Shown here: one piece after another, positions 56,614 through 64,000 of the stretch | Layout of the letters: the number at the start of each line of letters is the position of its first letter | Position numbering within the stretch: the stretch's first letter is position 1 | Assembly: GCF_008011855.1 (NCBI RefSeq) | Contig: NZ_VOUX01000003.1 | Span: forward strand, 124,001 to 188,000 | Length of the DNA: 64,000 nt | From: Serratia bockelmannii | Lineage (GTDB): Bacteria; Pseudomonadota; Gammaproteobacteria; Enterobacterales; Enterobacteriaceae | Direction of reading: 5' to 3' | Notes under the pieces: generated by a model | What the model was told of the DNA's origin: nothing | Seen by the model: the letters and a program-made list of their open reading frames with translations, nothing else | The model's database searches: none | Program-made: the position numbers and the translations under genes

Positions 56614-57855
56614 ATGTCTGATAATATCTCTGTTTCTCCGGTGCTTGCCGCCGGGGTGCGAGCACCTGCACCCGCCAAATCGTTAAGTTTCCTCGAAGGG
56701 GTGGCGATGATCGTCGGCACCAACATCGGCGCCGGGGTGCTCTCCATCGCCTACGCCTCCAGCAAGGCCGGTTTCCTGCCGCTGCTGTTCTGGCTGGTGC
56801 TGGTGGGGAGCCTGACCACCATCACCATGCTGTACGTCGCTGAATCCACGCTGCGCACCCGCGCACATCTGCAGCTGAGCGGGCTGGCGAAGCGCTATGT
56901 CGGCGGCCTGGGCGCCTGGCTGATGTTCGCTTCGGTGTGCGTCAACAGCGTCGGGGCGCTTACCGCCTACATGACCGGCAGCGGCAAGCTGCTGCAATCG
57001 CTGTTCGGCATCTCGCCGGCGCTGGGCAGCCTGCTGTTCTTCGTGCCCGCCGCCGGCGTGCTGTACCTCGGTTTGAAAGCGATCGGCCGCGGCGAGAAGT
57101 TTATCAGCATCGGCATGGTGGTGATGTTGACCGCGCTGGTGGCGGCGACGCTGCTGAAAGACACCACCCAGATGCGCAACCTGCTGGACGGCGACTGGCG
57201 CTATATGGTGCCGGTGTTCAACGTGGTGGTGTTCTGCTTCTCGGCGCAGTACATCGTGCCGGAGATGGCGCGCGGCTTCGCCGACAAGCCGGAGCAACTG
57301 CCGAAGGCGATCATCGTCGGCATGGTGGTGACCTTCATTTTGCTGGCGGCGGTGCCGATGTCGGTGATCGCGCTCAGCGGGCTGGATGACATCTCCGACG
57401 TGGCCACCATTTCCTGGGGCCAGGCGCTGGGGCAGTGGGCGTTCTTCTCCGCCAACATCTTCGCGCTGTGCGCGATGCTGACCTCGTACTGGGGATTGGG
57501 CGGCAGCTTCCTGACCAATATTTTCGACAAGTTTAGGTTGGGCAACGACGAGCTGCCGCTGCGCCGCTTCGGCGTGCTGCTGCTGGTGGTGGTGCCGCCG
57601 TTCGCGTTGGCCTACAGCGGCCTGGTGTCGTTCGTCAACGCGCTCTACTTCGCCGGGGTGTTCAGCGGGGTGATCCTGTCGATCATGCCGATGCTGATCC
57701 TGCGCGGCGCGCGCAAACAGGGCGACCAGACCCCGCGCTGGCAGTGCAACTGGATCACGCACCCGTTGCTGCAGATCAGCATTGTGTTGCTGTATCTGGC
57801 CAGTGCGGTGTACGCCATCGCTTCATTGTTAGGCTATCTGCCCTCTGGATGGTGA
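56614..57855 (+). CDS. Aromatic/neutral amino-acid permease (HAAAP family), possible GABA uptake
   Basis: The 413-aa product is a membrane protein with about 11 helices. It opens with FLEGVAMIVGTNIGAGVLSIAYASSKAGFLPLLFW, the GTNIGAGxL signature of the hydroxy/aromatic amino-acid permease family that includes Mtr, TyrP and TnaB. The ribosome-binding site AAGGATG and 57-bp gap place it in the gabTD operon, so it may take up GABA or a related amino acid in place of GabP (an APC-family protein). The substrate is inferred from context only. Confidence 0.85.
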   Translation: MSDNISVSPVLAAGVRAPAPAKSLSFLEGVAMIVGTNIGAGVLSIAYASSKAGFLPLLFWLVLVGSLTTITMLYVAESTLRTRAHLQLSGLAKRYVGGLGAWLMFASVCVNSVGALTAYMTGSGKLLQSLFGISPALGSLLFFVPAAGVLYLGLKAIGRGEKFISIGMVVMLTALVAATLLKDTTQMRNLLDGDWRYMVPVFNVVVFCFSAQYIVPEMARGFADKPEQLPKAIIVGMVVTFILLAAVPMSVIALSGLDDISDVATISWGQALGQWAFFSANIFALCAMLTSYWGLGGSFLTNIFDKFRLGNDELPLRRFGVLLLVVVPPFALAYSGLVSFVNALYFAGVFSGVILSIMPMLILRGARKQGDQTPRWQCNWITHPLLQISIVLLYLASAVYAIASLLGYLPSGW

Positions 57856-57899
57856 TTTGCCTTCCCTCAAGCAGTGATGTTGTTTCTCGGCATTGAGAA

Positions 57900-57927
57900 C
57901 GGCGGCGTCGTGGCCGCCGATTTTTTT
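57900..57927 (+). terminator. Terminator of the gabT-gabD-permease operon
   Basis: CGGCGGC pairs with GCCGCCG around GTCGTG and is followed by seven T, 45 bp after the permease stop. Confidence 0.88.
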
Positions 57928-57928
57928 C

Positions 57929-58615
<687 letters not shown>

Positions 58616-58734
58616 CTAAAAATCAATCTGTTAGCTAAAAGTTCTTGGGCGGCGCGGTTTACGGCGCCGTGAGTTCCTTCAGGATGATGTGATATATTTG
58701 TTGCCAACACGTGAATTGAGCCGTATTGGGTAAC

Positions 58735-59451
58735 ATGAAGACGCAGTGGATAGAACGAGTAAAAGTGGGATGCGCGCGCCTGTGGCCGCACCCGCTGGCG
58801 GTAGGCAAGCGAGAGATGCTGATTTCCAGCGTCGGTGCCGGTTTGGGGCTGATGCTCGCCGGTTGGATCAGCCACTTTATTTTGGGTGAGGTGAACCTCT
58901 GGTTTATCGCGCCGATGGGCGCTTCGGCGGTGCTGCTGTTCGGCGTGCCCAACAGCCCGTTGGCGCAGCCCTGGTCGATCGTCGGCGGCAATGCGCTGGC
59001 GGCGACGGTGGGCGTCAGCGCCGGTCTGCTGATCCCCGATCCGGGCCTGGCCTGCGGCGCGGCGGCGGCGGTGGCCATCGGCCTGATGTTCAAGCTGCGT
59101 TGCTTGCATCCACCCGGCGGCGCGGTGGCGCTGACCGCCATCCTCGGCGGCCCCGGTATTCACCAGATGGGCTATGACTTCGTACTGTATCCGGTGCTGC
59201 TGAACTCGGTGCTGCTGGCGGCGCTGGCCATTCTGTTCAATAACCTGGCCGGGCGACGCTACCCGCACGCGCTGGCGCCGGCGGAGGCCAAGCCGGCCAA
59301 TTTGCCGATCGATGCCGTTTCCATCACCCGCGCCGATCTGCACGAGGCGCTGATGGAGGGGGATCTGTTCGATATCGACGAGGACGATCTGCAGGAGATC
59401 CTGCTGCGCGCCGAGCAGTTGGCGCATCAGCGGCAAAGCAAGATCGCCTGA
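58735..59451 (+). CDS. HPP-family inner-membrane protein
   Basis: The 238-aa product has four to five membrane helices and the diagnostic HPP motif in LRCLHPPGGAVALTA, about residue 125. Plant members of this family transport nitrite; bacterial roles are unclear. The acidic C-tail (GDLFDIDEDDLQEILL) is cytosolic. A TTG three codons upstream is in frame, but the ATG at 58735 fits better. The last 50 bases of the gene are repeated at 61245-61309 in front of aac(6')-Ic. Confidence 0.88.
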   Translation: MKTQWIERVKVGCARLWPHPLAVGKREMLISSVGAGLGLMLAGWISHFILGEVNLWFIAPMGASAVLLFGVPNSPLAQPWSIVGGNALAATVGVSAGLLIPDPGLACGAAAAVAIGLMFKLRCLHPPGGAVALTAILGGPGIHQMGYDFVLYPVLLNSVLLAALAILFNNLAGRRYPHALAPAEAKPANLPIDAVSITRADLHEALMEGDLFDIDEDDLQEILLRAEQLAHQRQSKIA

Positions 59452-59466
59452 TCAGCCCAGCGTTTT
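59401..59466 (+). repeat. Duplicated segment, copy 1 (HPP gene 3' end)
   Basis: 66 bp from CTGCTGCGCGCCGAGC to CAGCGTTTT cover the end of the HPP gene and its stop. A 65-bp near-copy lies at 61245-61309. They differ at a few positions and one 1-bp indel. Confidence 0.85.
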
Positions 59467-60343
59467 ATCGGATGGCGGAAGGCGCGTAACCAAAACGCTT
59501 TTGAAAGCGTTCGCTAAAACGCGCTCTGGATTTGTAACCGCAGGCCTCTGCAATGCGGGTCATATCCCATCGGGTGGTTTGAAGCAACATCATGGCGTGA
59601 TGCATACGGACGTCTATCAGCAAGTCTTCGAAGCGCGTCTGTTCGGCGGCAAGGCGCCGCCGCAACGTTGCCGGGCTCATCGCTAACGTTTTTCCCGCCG
59701 TTTCTGCCGTCCAGTTTTGTTCCGGAGCCTCAAAAATCAAAGTGCGCAGGCGCTGTGATGGGCTATCCAATGGCAAATGCGTAAAAACATGTCCCCGTTC
59801 GGCCAGCGCGGTCAAAAAGTCCAGAAGGCGGTATTGCAGGCGAATATCACTGATTTCCTGTTTTTCCACGCTTTCAATCACGTGATAAAACGTCGCCGAC
59901 AGGTCTTCGTCCAGAGGCAGCGTTTTCCACGCGTCATCTTTAGGGGGAATAGGGGGTGAAGCCTGCCGGGTTCGGTGAAAGACATCCAGCAGTTCTGCCG
60001 ACAGCGTCAGGAGTATCGAGCGAAAAGGCCGATCGATATCGCCCGGCGTTTTGACTAAATCTGCGCGGGTGTTGGGGGGGACCAGGAGCAGTTCGCCGGG
60101 GGTCTCCAGAGACAAATGTTGTGAAGCCGATGTGATACCGAGTTGGCCCGCCACGATCAGCAAGACCGTCGCTTCATGGAAGACGAACTGCGGCGTGTGT
60201 AGCTGACGTTTCAATGTCGGCTGGCACACCCCGCACAAGCGGCGCCTCAACACCGGAGCCCCCGACGGAGAGTGCCAGTGCAAAAGTTTCGCGCCCGGCT
60301 CGCGTCTGGTTCGCACTGATCCGAAGGAACCGGTCCGGCTCAT
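59465..60343 (-). CDS. AraC-family transcriptional regulator
   Basis: The 292-aa product has an AraC_N-type cupin sensing domain (GVCQPTLKRQLHTPQFVFHEATVLLIVAG) and a C-terminal double helix-turn-helix (MTRIAEACGYKSRARFSERFQKRFGYAPSAIR). AAGGAG 7 nt upstream of the ATG is strong. It starts 19 bp after the PEBP gene on the same strand, so the two form an operon. The pair sits between two copies of a duplicated chromosomal segment and looks inserted. Likely targets: the upstream gene itself, but this is inference. Confidence 0.88.
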   Translation of the reverse strand: MSRTGSFGSVRTRREPGAKLLHWHSPSGAPVLRRRLCGVCQPTLKRQLHTPQFVFHEATVLLIVAGQLGITSASQHLSLETPGELLLVPPNTRADLVKTPGDIDRPFRSILLTLSAELLDVFHRTRQASPPIPPKDDAWKTLPLDEDLSATFYHVIESVEKQEISDIRLQYRLLDFLTALAERGHVFTHLPLDSPSQRLRTLIFEAPEQNWTAETAGKTLAMSPATLRRRLAAEQTRFEDLLIDVRMHHAMMLLQTTRWDMTRIAEACGYKSRARFSERFQKRFGYAPSAIR

Positions 60344-60362
60344 ATTCGACTCCTTTATGCGA

Positions 60363-61004
60363 TTATTTCGCCGTTGATGCTACGTTAGGGTTCAGGCTGT
60401 AAAGGCCTGTCAGGCTCGCCTGGGCTAACACCGGCGCTTCCGCCAGGGCAGCATTCACATTAGCCCCTGTCCAAGGCCCTTGTACATCCAAACCGGGGGT
60501 AGCAAGCGCATAAACCGTGAAAATATAATGATGAACTAACGTATCGTTCCACGGTGGGCATGGGCCATCGTAACCGTAGTATTCCCCCTTCATCTGCTCA
60601 TCGGCGGCAAACCAACCGGTATAGTCATTGATGCCGTGGCGATAGGCCGAAGGGGCGTTTGGCCCGGATTTGCCACGCGGCGTTACGCCGTCCGATTGAG
60701 AGCCCGCCGCAATTTCCACGGTACTGGCCGGAATATCCAGCAGCAGCCAGTGAAAGAAATCAACGCGCGGCAACGATGCGGGCACAACCCGACCCTCTTG
60801 ATTCACATCATCACCACGGCTTGGCACGTCGGGATCATGGCAAACGATCACGAAAGACTGCGTGCCTGCAGGCACTTCACTCCAGGCCAGATGGGGGTTG
60901 CGATTTCTCGATAAAGCGACATGGTTGGCGGCATCGGGGATAGCGAAGGCGAACTCACCGGGAATGAACTCTCCTTCTTTAAAGCTTTGGCTGGTCAGTT
61001 TCAT
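60363..61004 (-). CDS. YbhB/YbcL-family (PEBP-like) protein
   Basis: The 213-aa product belongs to the phosphatidylethanolamine-binding-protein-like YbhB/YbcL family; bacterial functions are mostly unknown. Motifs seen: NRNPHLAWSEVPAGTQSFVIVCHDPDVP near residue 35-65 (the DPD ligand-pocket motif), VDFFHWLLLDIP and the GPCPPWNDTLVHHYIFTVYAL anion-binding block with the GPCPP signature. No signal peptide, so probably cytosolic. AGGAG lies 10 nt before the ATG at 61004; a TTG three codons earlier is too close to it. Confidence 0.9.
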   Translation of the reverse strand: MKLTSQSFKEGEFIPGEFAFAIPDAANHVALSRNRNPHLAWSEVPAGTQSFVIVCHDPDVPSRGDDVNQEGRVVPASLPRVDFFHWLLLDIPASTVEIAAGSQSDGVTPRGKSGPNAPSAYRHGINDYTGWFAADEQMKGEYYGYDGPCPPWNDTLVHHYIFTVYALATPGLDVQGPWTGANVNAALAEAPVLAQASLTGLYSLNPNVASTAK

Positions 61005-61244
61005 AAATGCCAATCTCCTGTTCTATTGAGCGGTATCTGCGGGTATGTGATGTCCCCATTATAAGTTTTTCAAAATAAAACAAGGCGACAAATCCAATCA
61101 AAATAGAACCAATTACGCTCATTGTGATTGTATTTGATGGCATTATATTGATGGGCGACCGATACGATTGCTGTGCCGATGAGAGTGCCACGGCGAAAAC
61201 GCTGGATGAGGAAGGGGGGTTGGTTAATATTGGTGGGGAAGAGA
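61005..61244. other. Intergenic region upstream of the PEBP-araC pair
   Basis: About 240 AT-rich bases with the promoter of the PEBP-araC operon. A 54-codon minus-strand frame (60979-61143) with one hydrophobic segment is present but lacks a ribosome-binding site, so I do not call it a gene. Confidence 0.4.
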
Positions 61245-61309
61245 CTGCTGCGCGCCGAGCCGTTGACGCATCAGCGGCAACGCAAGGTGCCTGATCAGCC
61301 CAGCGTTTT
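61245..61309 (+). repeat. Duplicated segment, copy 2 (remnant of the HPP gene 3' end)
   Basis: 65 bp nearly identical to 59401-59466, here without the rest of the HPP gene. Its last bases overlap the stop codon of aac(6')-Ic, just as copy 1 overlaps the araC stop region. Confidence 0.85.
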
Positions 61310-61735
61310 GCGGTAAAACACCACCCGCTCCGTTTCGGCAAAGCCCAGCGCCGCATGCAGGCGTTGGGAATCCAGATTAGCGATGTCGGTATCCGACGCC
61401 AGCTCGCTGCACCCCTGTTGCTTCGCCCACTCCTGCACCTGCGCGATCAGGCGCGCGGCCCAGCCCTGGCGGCGGGCGCGTTCGGCGGTATAAATCCCTT
61501 CCAAAAACGCCACCGGCGACGATTCGCAGCCGTTGACATAATCGTAGCGCAGCGCGACCTCGGCAAAGCCAACGAAAGCGCCGTCCAGCCCCCGCGCCAT
61601 AAACGCGGTGTGGTGCGGCGAAGCCAATATCTCGCGCATTTCCGCGCGGTGTTCTTCCCGCGGGCAGGTGGGCCACAGCGCCGAGCGCAGAGCCAGCCAG
61701 GCATCAAGGTTGTCGTGGTCGCAGTTGACGATCAT
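61295..61735 (-). CDS. aac(6')-Ic: Aminoglycoside 6'-N-acetyltransferase AAC(6')-Ic
   Basis: This GNAT enzyme transfers acetyl from acetyl-CoA to the 6'-amino group of aminoglycosides such as amikacin and tobramycin. The 146-aa product matches my memory of the S. marcescens chromosomal AAC(6')-Ic almost throughout, including HHTAFMARGLDGAFVGFAEV and the acetyl-CoA loop RARRQGWAARLI. ERVVFYRK closes it, as in other AAC(6') subfamily members. The enzyme is intrinsic in this species, usually weakly expressed, and marks the genome as S. marcescens. Confidence 0.95.
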   Translation of the reverse strand: MIVNCDHDNLDAWLALRSALWPTCPREEHRAEMREILASPHHTAFMARGLDGAFVGFAEVALRYDYVNGCESSPVAFLEGIYTAERARRQGWAARLIAQVQEWAKQQGCSELASDTDIANLDSQRLHAALGFAETERVVFYRKTLG

Positions 61736-61910
61736 GCAGGGGCCTTATGAGTCGGAATAAATCAGGAATGCCGAGAGGGAAGTGTGGCACGGCGGCGGGA
61801 AACAAAAAAGCCATTATGCCGAGGGGCGCCCTTCATTAGGATGAAAGGGATGTTGATATTTTAAGCGAAGTTAGTATAGGGTACGGCCAGGGCGCTGATA
61901 AGGGATTGTT
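61736..61910. other. Divergent control region aac(6')-Ic / 211-aa gene
   Basis: This 175-bp region must hold promoters for aac(6')-Ic (minus) and the 211-aa gene (plus). TTAGTATAGGGT near 61870 could be a -10 (TAGTATAG) for the plus strand. No operator was identified. Confidence 0.35.
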
Positions 61911-62546
61911 ATGGATGCGAAAGCCGTAGCTCAAGGAATTCTTGAGGGAATAGAGTCTTTACCAAGGGGCATTGCCTATAGTGCTCGTAGGACATGGCAG
62001 GGAGCAGGGCTCGGCGGCCGAGAGCTTAGGCACCGCAATGAAATTGAAACGGAACGATTTATTAAGGTCGTTCGTGCCGGTTATGGTATCGAAACCCCGC
62101 TACGTGAGCTGATAGTGGTGATTATCCGTGACTGCTATCAGCGGATGGATCTGCAAACACAAACCGCGCTAAGCCAAAAATTTAACCATGCAGAGGGTTA
62201 TCTTACAGGACGTATGGGGACGCAGTTCATTCTGGTTCAGCAAATCACACACCATATTTTGAAAAAGGTTATCGGCAGCACACTTTTCAAATGGGTATTC
62301 AAAGGTGTCACCATTGCTGGGCTAAACATCATTCTTTTACAAGGAATTATTGAAAAGGCCGCCGTTTCTTCGCGTCGTTTGCGGGAACAATATCCCTCAA
62401 CGTACCATAAGCTCACGCCACGAAATTTGGACATGATCTACTTTCTGGCGGAGGAGTATCTTGAACCCTTTGTTGCCTATACCAGCAAATCGAAAATGTT
62501 CTGTGAAGGTGTGAATCATGAGCTATCTAAAGTCTTGGGGCAGTAA
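61911..62546 (+). CDS. Hypothetical protein, 211 aa, possible membrane-active toxin
   Basis: I do not recognise a family. The N-terminal 120 residues are soluble and helical. Residues about 125-150 (LFKWVFKGVTIAGLNIILLQGII) form one hydrophobic segment; the C-terminal 60 residues are charged. No signal peptide. AGGG 6 nt before the ATG. The gene is AT-richer than its neighbours. Its 3' end overlaps the next small membrane-protein gene by 29 bp. A late single hydrophobic helix beside small membrane proteins is reminiscent of small pore-forming type VI effectors with immunity proteins (Ssp6-Sip6 has been described in this species), but I cannot show homology. Confidence 0.7.
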   Translation: MDAKAVAQGILEGIESLPRGIAYSARRTWQGAGLGGRELRHRNEIETERFIKVVRAGYGIETPLRELIVVIIRDCYQRMDLQTQTALSQKFNHAEGYLTGRMGTQFILVQQITHHILKKVIGSTLFKWVFKGVTIAGLNIILLQGIIEKAAVSSRRLREQYPSTYHKLTPRNLDMIYFLAEEYLEPFVAYTSKSKMFCEGVNHELSKVLGQ

Positions 62547-62727
62547 GCTCGGTAAAGGATTGTCGCACCTTGTGGAAGCGATTTTGGGCGGGATATTTTC
62601 TATCGCTGCGTTTGGCTCACTGTTCTGGTTCGACGAATGGTGGCAACGAATTCTAAGCGCGGCAATATTCCTGTTGCTGGTGTTTGTCACTATTGCTTTG
62701 TGTAGCCTTGTGAGAGGCGAGCGATAG
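62518..62727 (+). CDS. Small two-helix membrane protein A, 69 aa
   Basis: The product has two predicted membrane helices (about 20-36 and 46-63) separated by WFDEWW, and ends in RGER. It begins inside the end of the 211-aa gene in another frame, with AAGG 8 nt upstream, which implies translational coupling. Its closest relative in the window is the 73-aa protein downstream: both share FSIAAF-x2-LFWFDEWW and the RGER tail. A protective (immunity) role for the 211-aa protein is inferred from overlap and topology. Confidence 0.7.
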   Translation: MSYLKSWGSKLGKGLSHLVEAILGGIFSIAAFGSLFWFDEWWQRILSAAIFLLLVFVTIALCSLVRGER

Positions 62728-62811
62728 CGGATAAATCAATCAAAAGCCAGCGGTTGGATTTTAACTAATGATCAAGTGATGATGACTTCCTATCGTTAAG
62801 TAAGAAAATCA

Positions 62812-63033
62812 ATGAACTGGCTAAAATCCTTTCTTGTGAAGTTCGTTAAATTTGTTGGCCGGCAAACTGCTGACTTGGCTGAGTCCATAGTCATTGGCCT
62901 GTTCTCTATAGCGGCATTTGTTGCCTTGTTCTGGTTTGATGAGTGGTGGAAATCTATCGCTGCGGCTGTCGCGATCTTCTTTGCCGGCTTCCTGGTAAGT
63001 CTGGCTATAGGCTGGTTAAGAGGGGAAAGATAG
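62812..63033 (+). CDS. Small two-helix membrane protein B, 73 aa (paralogue of A)
   Basis: Two membrane helices (about 24-40 and 48-68) flank WFDEWW and the protein ends in WLRGER, as in the 69-aa protein upstream, showing a tandem duplication that diverged. A weak Shine-Dalgarno (TAAG) precedes the ATG. It lies 84 bp after the first copy and is followed by a terminator. It may be a second immunity protein, perhaps against a different toxin variant. Confidence 0.68.
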   Translation: MNWLKSFLVKFVKFVGRQTADLAESIVIGLFSIAAFVALFWFDEWWKSIAAAVAIFFAGFLVSLAIGWLRGER

Positions 63034-63085
63034 CTGAGAGTGCCGGCATACCGCCGCCATTTTGCCGCCACTGTGAGCAAGAAAT

Positions 63086-63118
63086 AAAAAAGCCACTTCG
63101 AGGGAAGTGGCTTTTTTA
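63086..63118. terminator. Bidirectional terminator after the small membrane-protein genes
   Basis: AAAAAGCCACTTC pairs with GAAGTGGCTTTTT around a short loop, with T-runs on both strands. It ends the 211-aa gene operon on the plus strand and can end the tRNA transcript on the minus strand. Confidence 0.9.
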
Positions 63119-63139
63119 TATGATTTTAAAGCTAAAATT

Positions 63140-63215
63140 TGGTGGCCCCTGTTGGGTTTGAACCAACGACCAAGCGATTATGAGTCGCCTGCTCTAACCA
63201 CTGAGCTAAGGGGCC
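63140..63215 (-). tRNA. ileX: tRNA-Ile2 (CAU anticodon, modified to lysidine)
   Basis: Read on the minus strand, the 76-nt gene runs from GGCCCCTTAGCTCAGTGG to GGGGCCACCA with CCA encoded. The anticodon loop is CTCATAA (CAU at 63180-63182). The acceptor GGCCCC pairs with GGGGCC. It matches E. coli ileX, whose CAU is converted to lysidine-AU by TilS to read AUA, and the ileX-mug neighbourhood is conserved. It is not an initiator tRNA. Confidence 0.95.
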
Positions 63216-63361
63216 AAGCCGCGAGATTATAGGGAATCCTTAAGCGGCGGTCTACTGTTACCCGCCCGTATGTTGCTTTTCTGCACAGTTCTAGCCTGTT
63301 GTAATTGCTGGCGGATTTTGCGATAACCGCAGTAAATCCCTGCAATGGACTCACGACACTC

Positions 63362-63850
63362 ATGGAACTTCTGGCGCCCAATCTGCGGGTGGTGTTTTGC
63401 GGCATCAACCCCGGCCTTTCTTCCGCCCACCAGGGCTACCCTTTCGCCAACGGCAGCAACCGCTTCTGGAAGGTGATCCATCAGGCCTGTTTTACCGAGA
63501 GCCAGCTGGCGCCGGAGCAGTGGCAGCAGTTGAAGGATAACGGCTGTGGCATTACCGCGCTGGTGGCGCGCCCGACGGTGGCGGCCAGCGAGCTGTCGCG
63601 CGACGAGTTGCGCAGCGGCGGCGAGGCGCTGCAAGAGAAGATCCTGCGCTACCAGCCGCGCGCGTTGGCGATTTTGGGCAAGCAGGCGTTCACCACCGCC
63701 TTCGGGGTGAAAAACGCGCCCTGGGGCAAGCAGACGATGGTGCTGGGGCAAACCGAGGTGTGGGTATTGCCCAACCCCAGCGGATTGAACCGCGCCACGC
63801 TGGAGCAGCTGACTGCCAGCTATCGCGAGCTGTTCCTGGCGCTGCAATGA
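63362..63850 (+). CDS. mug: G/U mismatch-specific DNA glycosylase
   Basis: Mug removes uracil and ethenocytosine opposite G in DNA. The 162-aa product belongs to the UDG superfamily and has the active-site motif [12 protein letters not shown] (Asn in GINPG) and [10 protein letters not shown] for strand intercalation. The start at 63362 gives [12 protein letters not shown], matching E. coli (168 aa); an upstream start adds 19 non-conserved residues. It is next to ileX as in E. coli, where rpoD follows. Confidence 0.95.
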   Translation: MELLAPNLRVVFCGINPGLSSAHQGYPFANGSNRFWKVIHQACFTESQLAPEQWQQLKDNGCGITALVARPTVAASELSRDELRSGGEALQEKILRYQPRALAILGKQAFTTAFGVKNAPWGKQTMVLGQTEVWVLPNPSGLNRATLEQLTASYRELFLALQ

Positions 63851-63865
63851 CATAAGGGAGTTGCG

Positions 63866-64000
63866 ATGACATCGATGATGAAAGGTTGTGTGATGGCGCT
63901 GTTATTGGTGACCGGCACTGCACAGGCGGGGCATTCGCCACAGGAGGCGCGCAACAAGCAGAACGTGCTGGAGTTTTATCGGCAGGGGCTGAACAACAAG
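63866..64000 (+). CDS. Exported SnoaL/NTF2-like protein (3' end outside window)
   Basis: Forty-five codons are visible. A signal peptide (MKGCVMALLLVTGTAQA, cleavage before GHSP; three or four earlier residues from the first ATG) is followed by QEARNKQNVLEFYRQGLNNK. That opening resembles SnoaL-like (nuclear transport factor 2-like) domains, which often begin with N-x-V-x-x-FY. AAGGGAG lies 5 nt before the ATG. Function cannot be given from the fragment. Confidence 0.65.
   Translation, partial: MTSMMKGCVMALLLVTGTAQAGHSPQEARNKQNVLEFYRQGLNNK

Noticed and set aside
60979-61356. 125-codon minus-strand frame upstream of the PEBP gene
   Set aside because: It runs across the duplicated segment and the aac(6')-Ic 3' end; the only plausible part (54 codons from 61143, one hydrophobic helix) has no ribosome-binding site.
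63140-63215. Initiator or elongator tRNA-Met because of the CAU anticodon
   Set aside because: The body sequence and the place beside mug match ileX, the lysidine-modified tRNA-Ile2.

Overview
The window is a stretch of chromosome from a gammaproteobacterium of the order Enterobacterales, almost certainly Serratia marcescens. Gene order and protein sequences follow the Escherichia coli murA-degS-degQ, gltBD, arcB, lpoA-rnpB, yqj-exu and ygj-mug neighbourhoods closely. The GNAT gene at 61295-61735 matches my recollection of AAC(6')-Ic, the intrinsic aminoglycoside acetyltransferase of S. marcescens. Native genes are GC-rich; the islands described below are visibly AT-richer.

Layout. 1-8.2 kb: murA (5' end outside the window), the periplasmic proteases degS and degQ, zapG, zapE, the ribosomal operon rplM-rpsI and sspA-sspB. 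8.2-15.5 kb: a small exported protein, then gltD and gltB (glutamate synthase) with a long regulatory region shared with yhcC. 15.5-25.1 kb: yhcC, arcB, elbB-mtgA, the convergent cluster lpoA-yraN-diaA-dolP (cell envelope and replication initiation), and rsmI. 25.1-29.2 kb: rnpB (RNase P RNA), interrupted at its 3' end by a 3.7-kb AT-rich island bounded by 16-bp direct repeats. The island carries a decayed integrase and three co-oriented genes of unknown function, the first with an Abi_C-like C-terminus. The original rnpB terminator now lies beyond the island. 29.2-36.3 kb: yhaK/yhaJ, yqjG, yqjF and the yqjA-mzrA...yqjC-D-E-K small membrane-protein cluster. 36.3-41.8 kb: the hexuronate regulon exuR, exuT, uxaC, uxaA. 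41.8-50.3 kb: sstT, alx with its Mn/pH-responsive leader, a class I amidotransferase, ygjR, ygjP, rlmG, fadH. 50.6-57.9 kb: an ABC-F ATPase, then a GABA module: a MocR-type regulator divergent from gabT-gabD and an aromatic-amino-acid-type permease. 57.9-64 kb: yfcF, an HPP-family membrane protein, an inserted PEBP-araC pair, aac(6')-Ic, a 211-aa protein followed by two paralogous two-helix membrane proteins, tRNA-Ile2 (ileX), mug, and the start of an exported SnoaL-like protein.

Cooperation. DegS starts the sigma-E cascade and DegQ is its periplasmic relative. GltB and GltD form one enzyme. ArcB senses quinone redox state. LpoA activates PBP1a while MtgA polymerises glycan. ExuT imports hexuronates for UxaC and UxaA under ExuR control. 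GabT and GabD convert GABA to succinate.

The best candidates for undescribed biology are the three-gene cassette in the rnpB island (possible phage defence), the 211-aa protein with twin small membrane proteins (possible toxin with two immunity proteins), and the insertion next to aac(6')-Ic that left a duplicated 65-66-bp gene end. All functional claims come from reading sequence and from remembered family features; no search was run.
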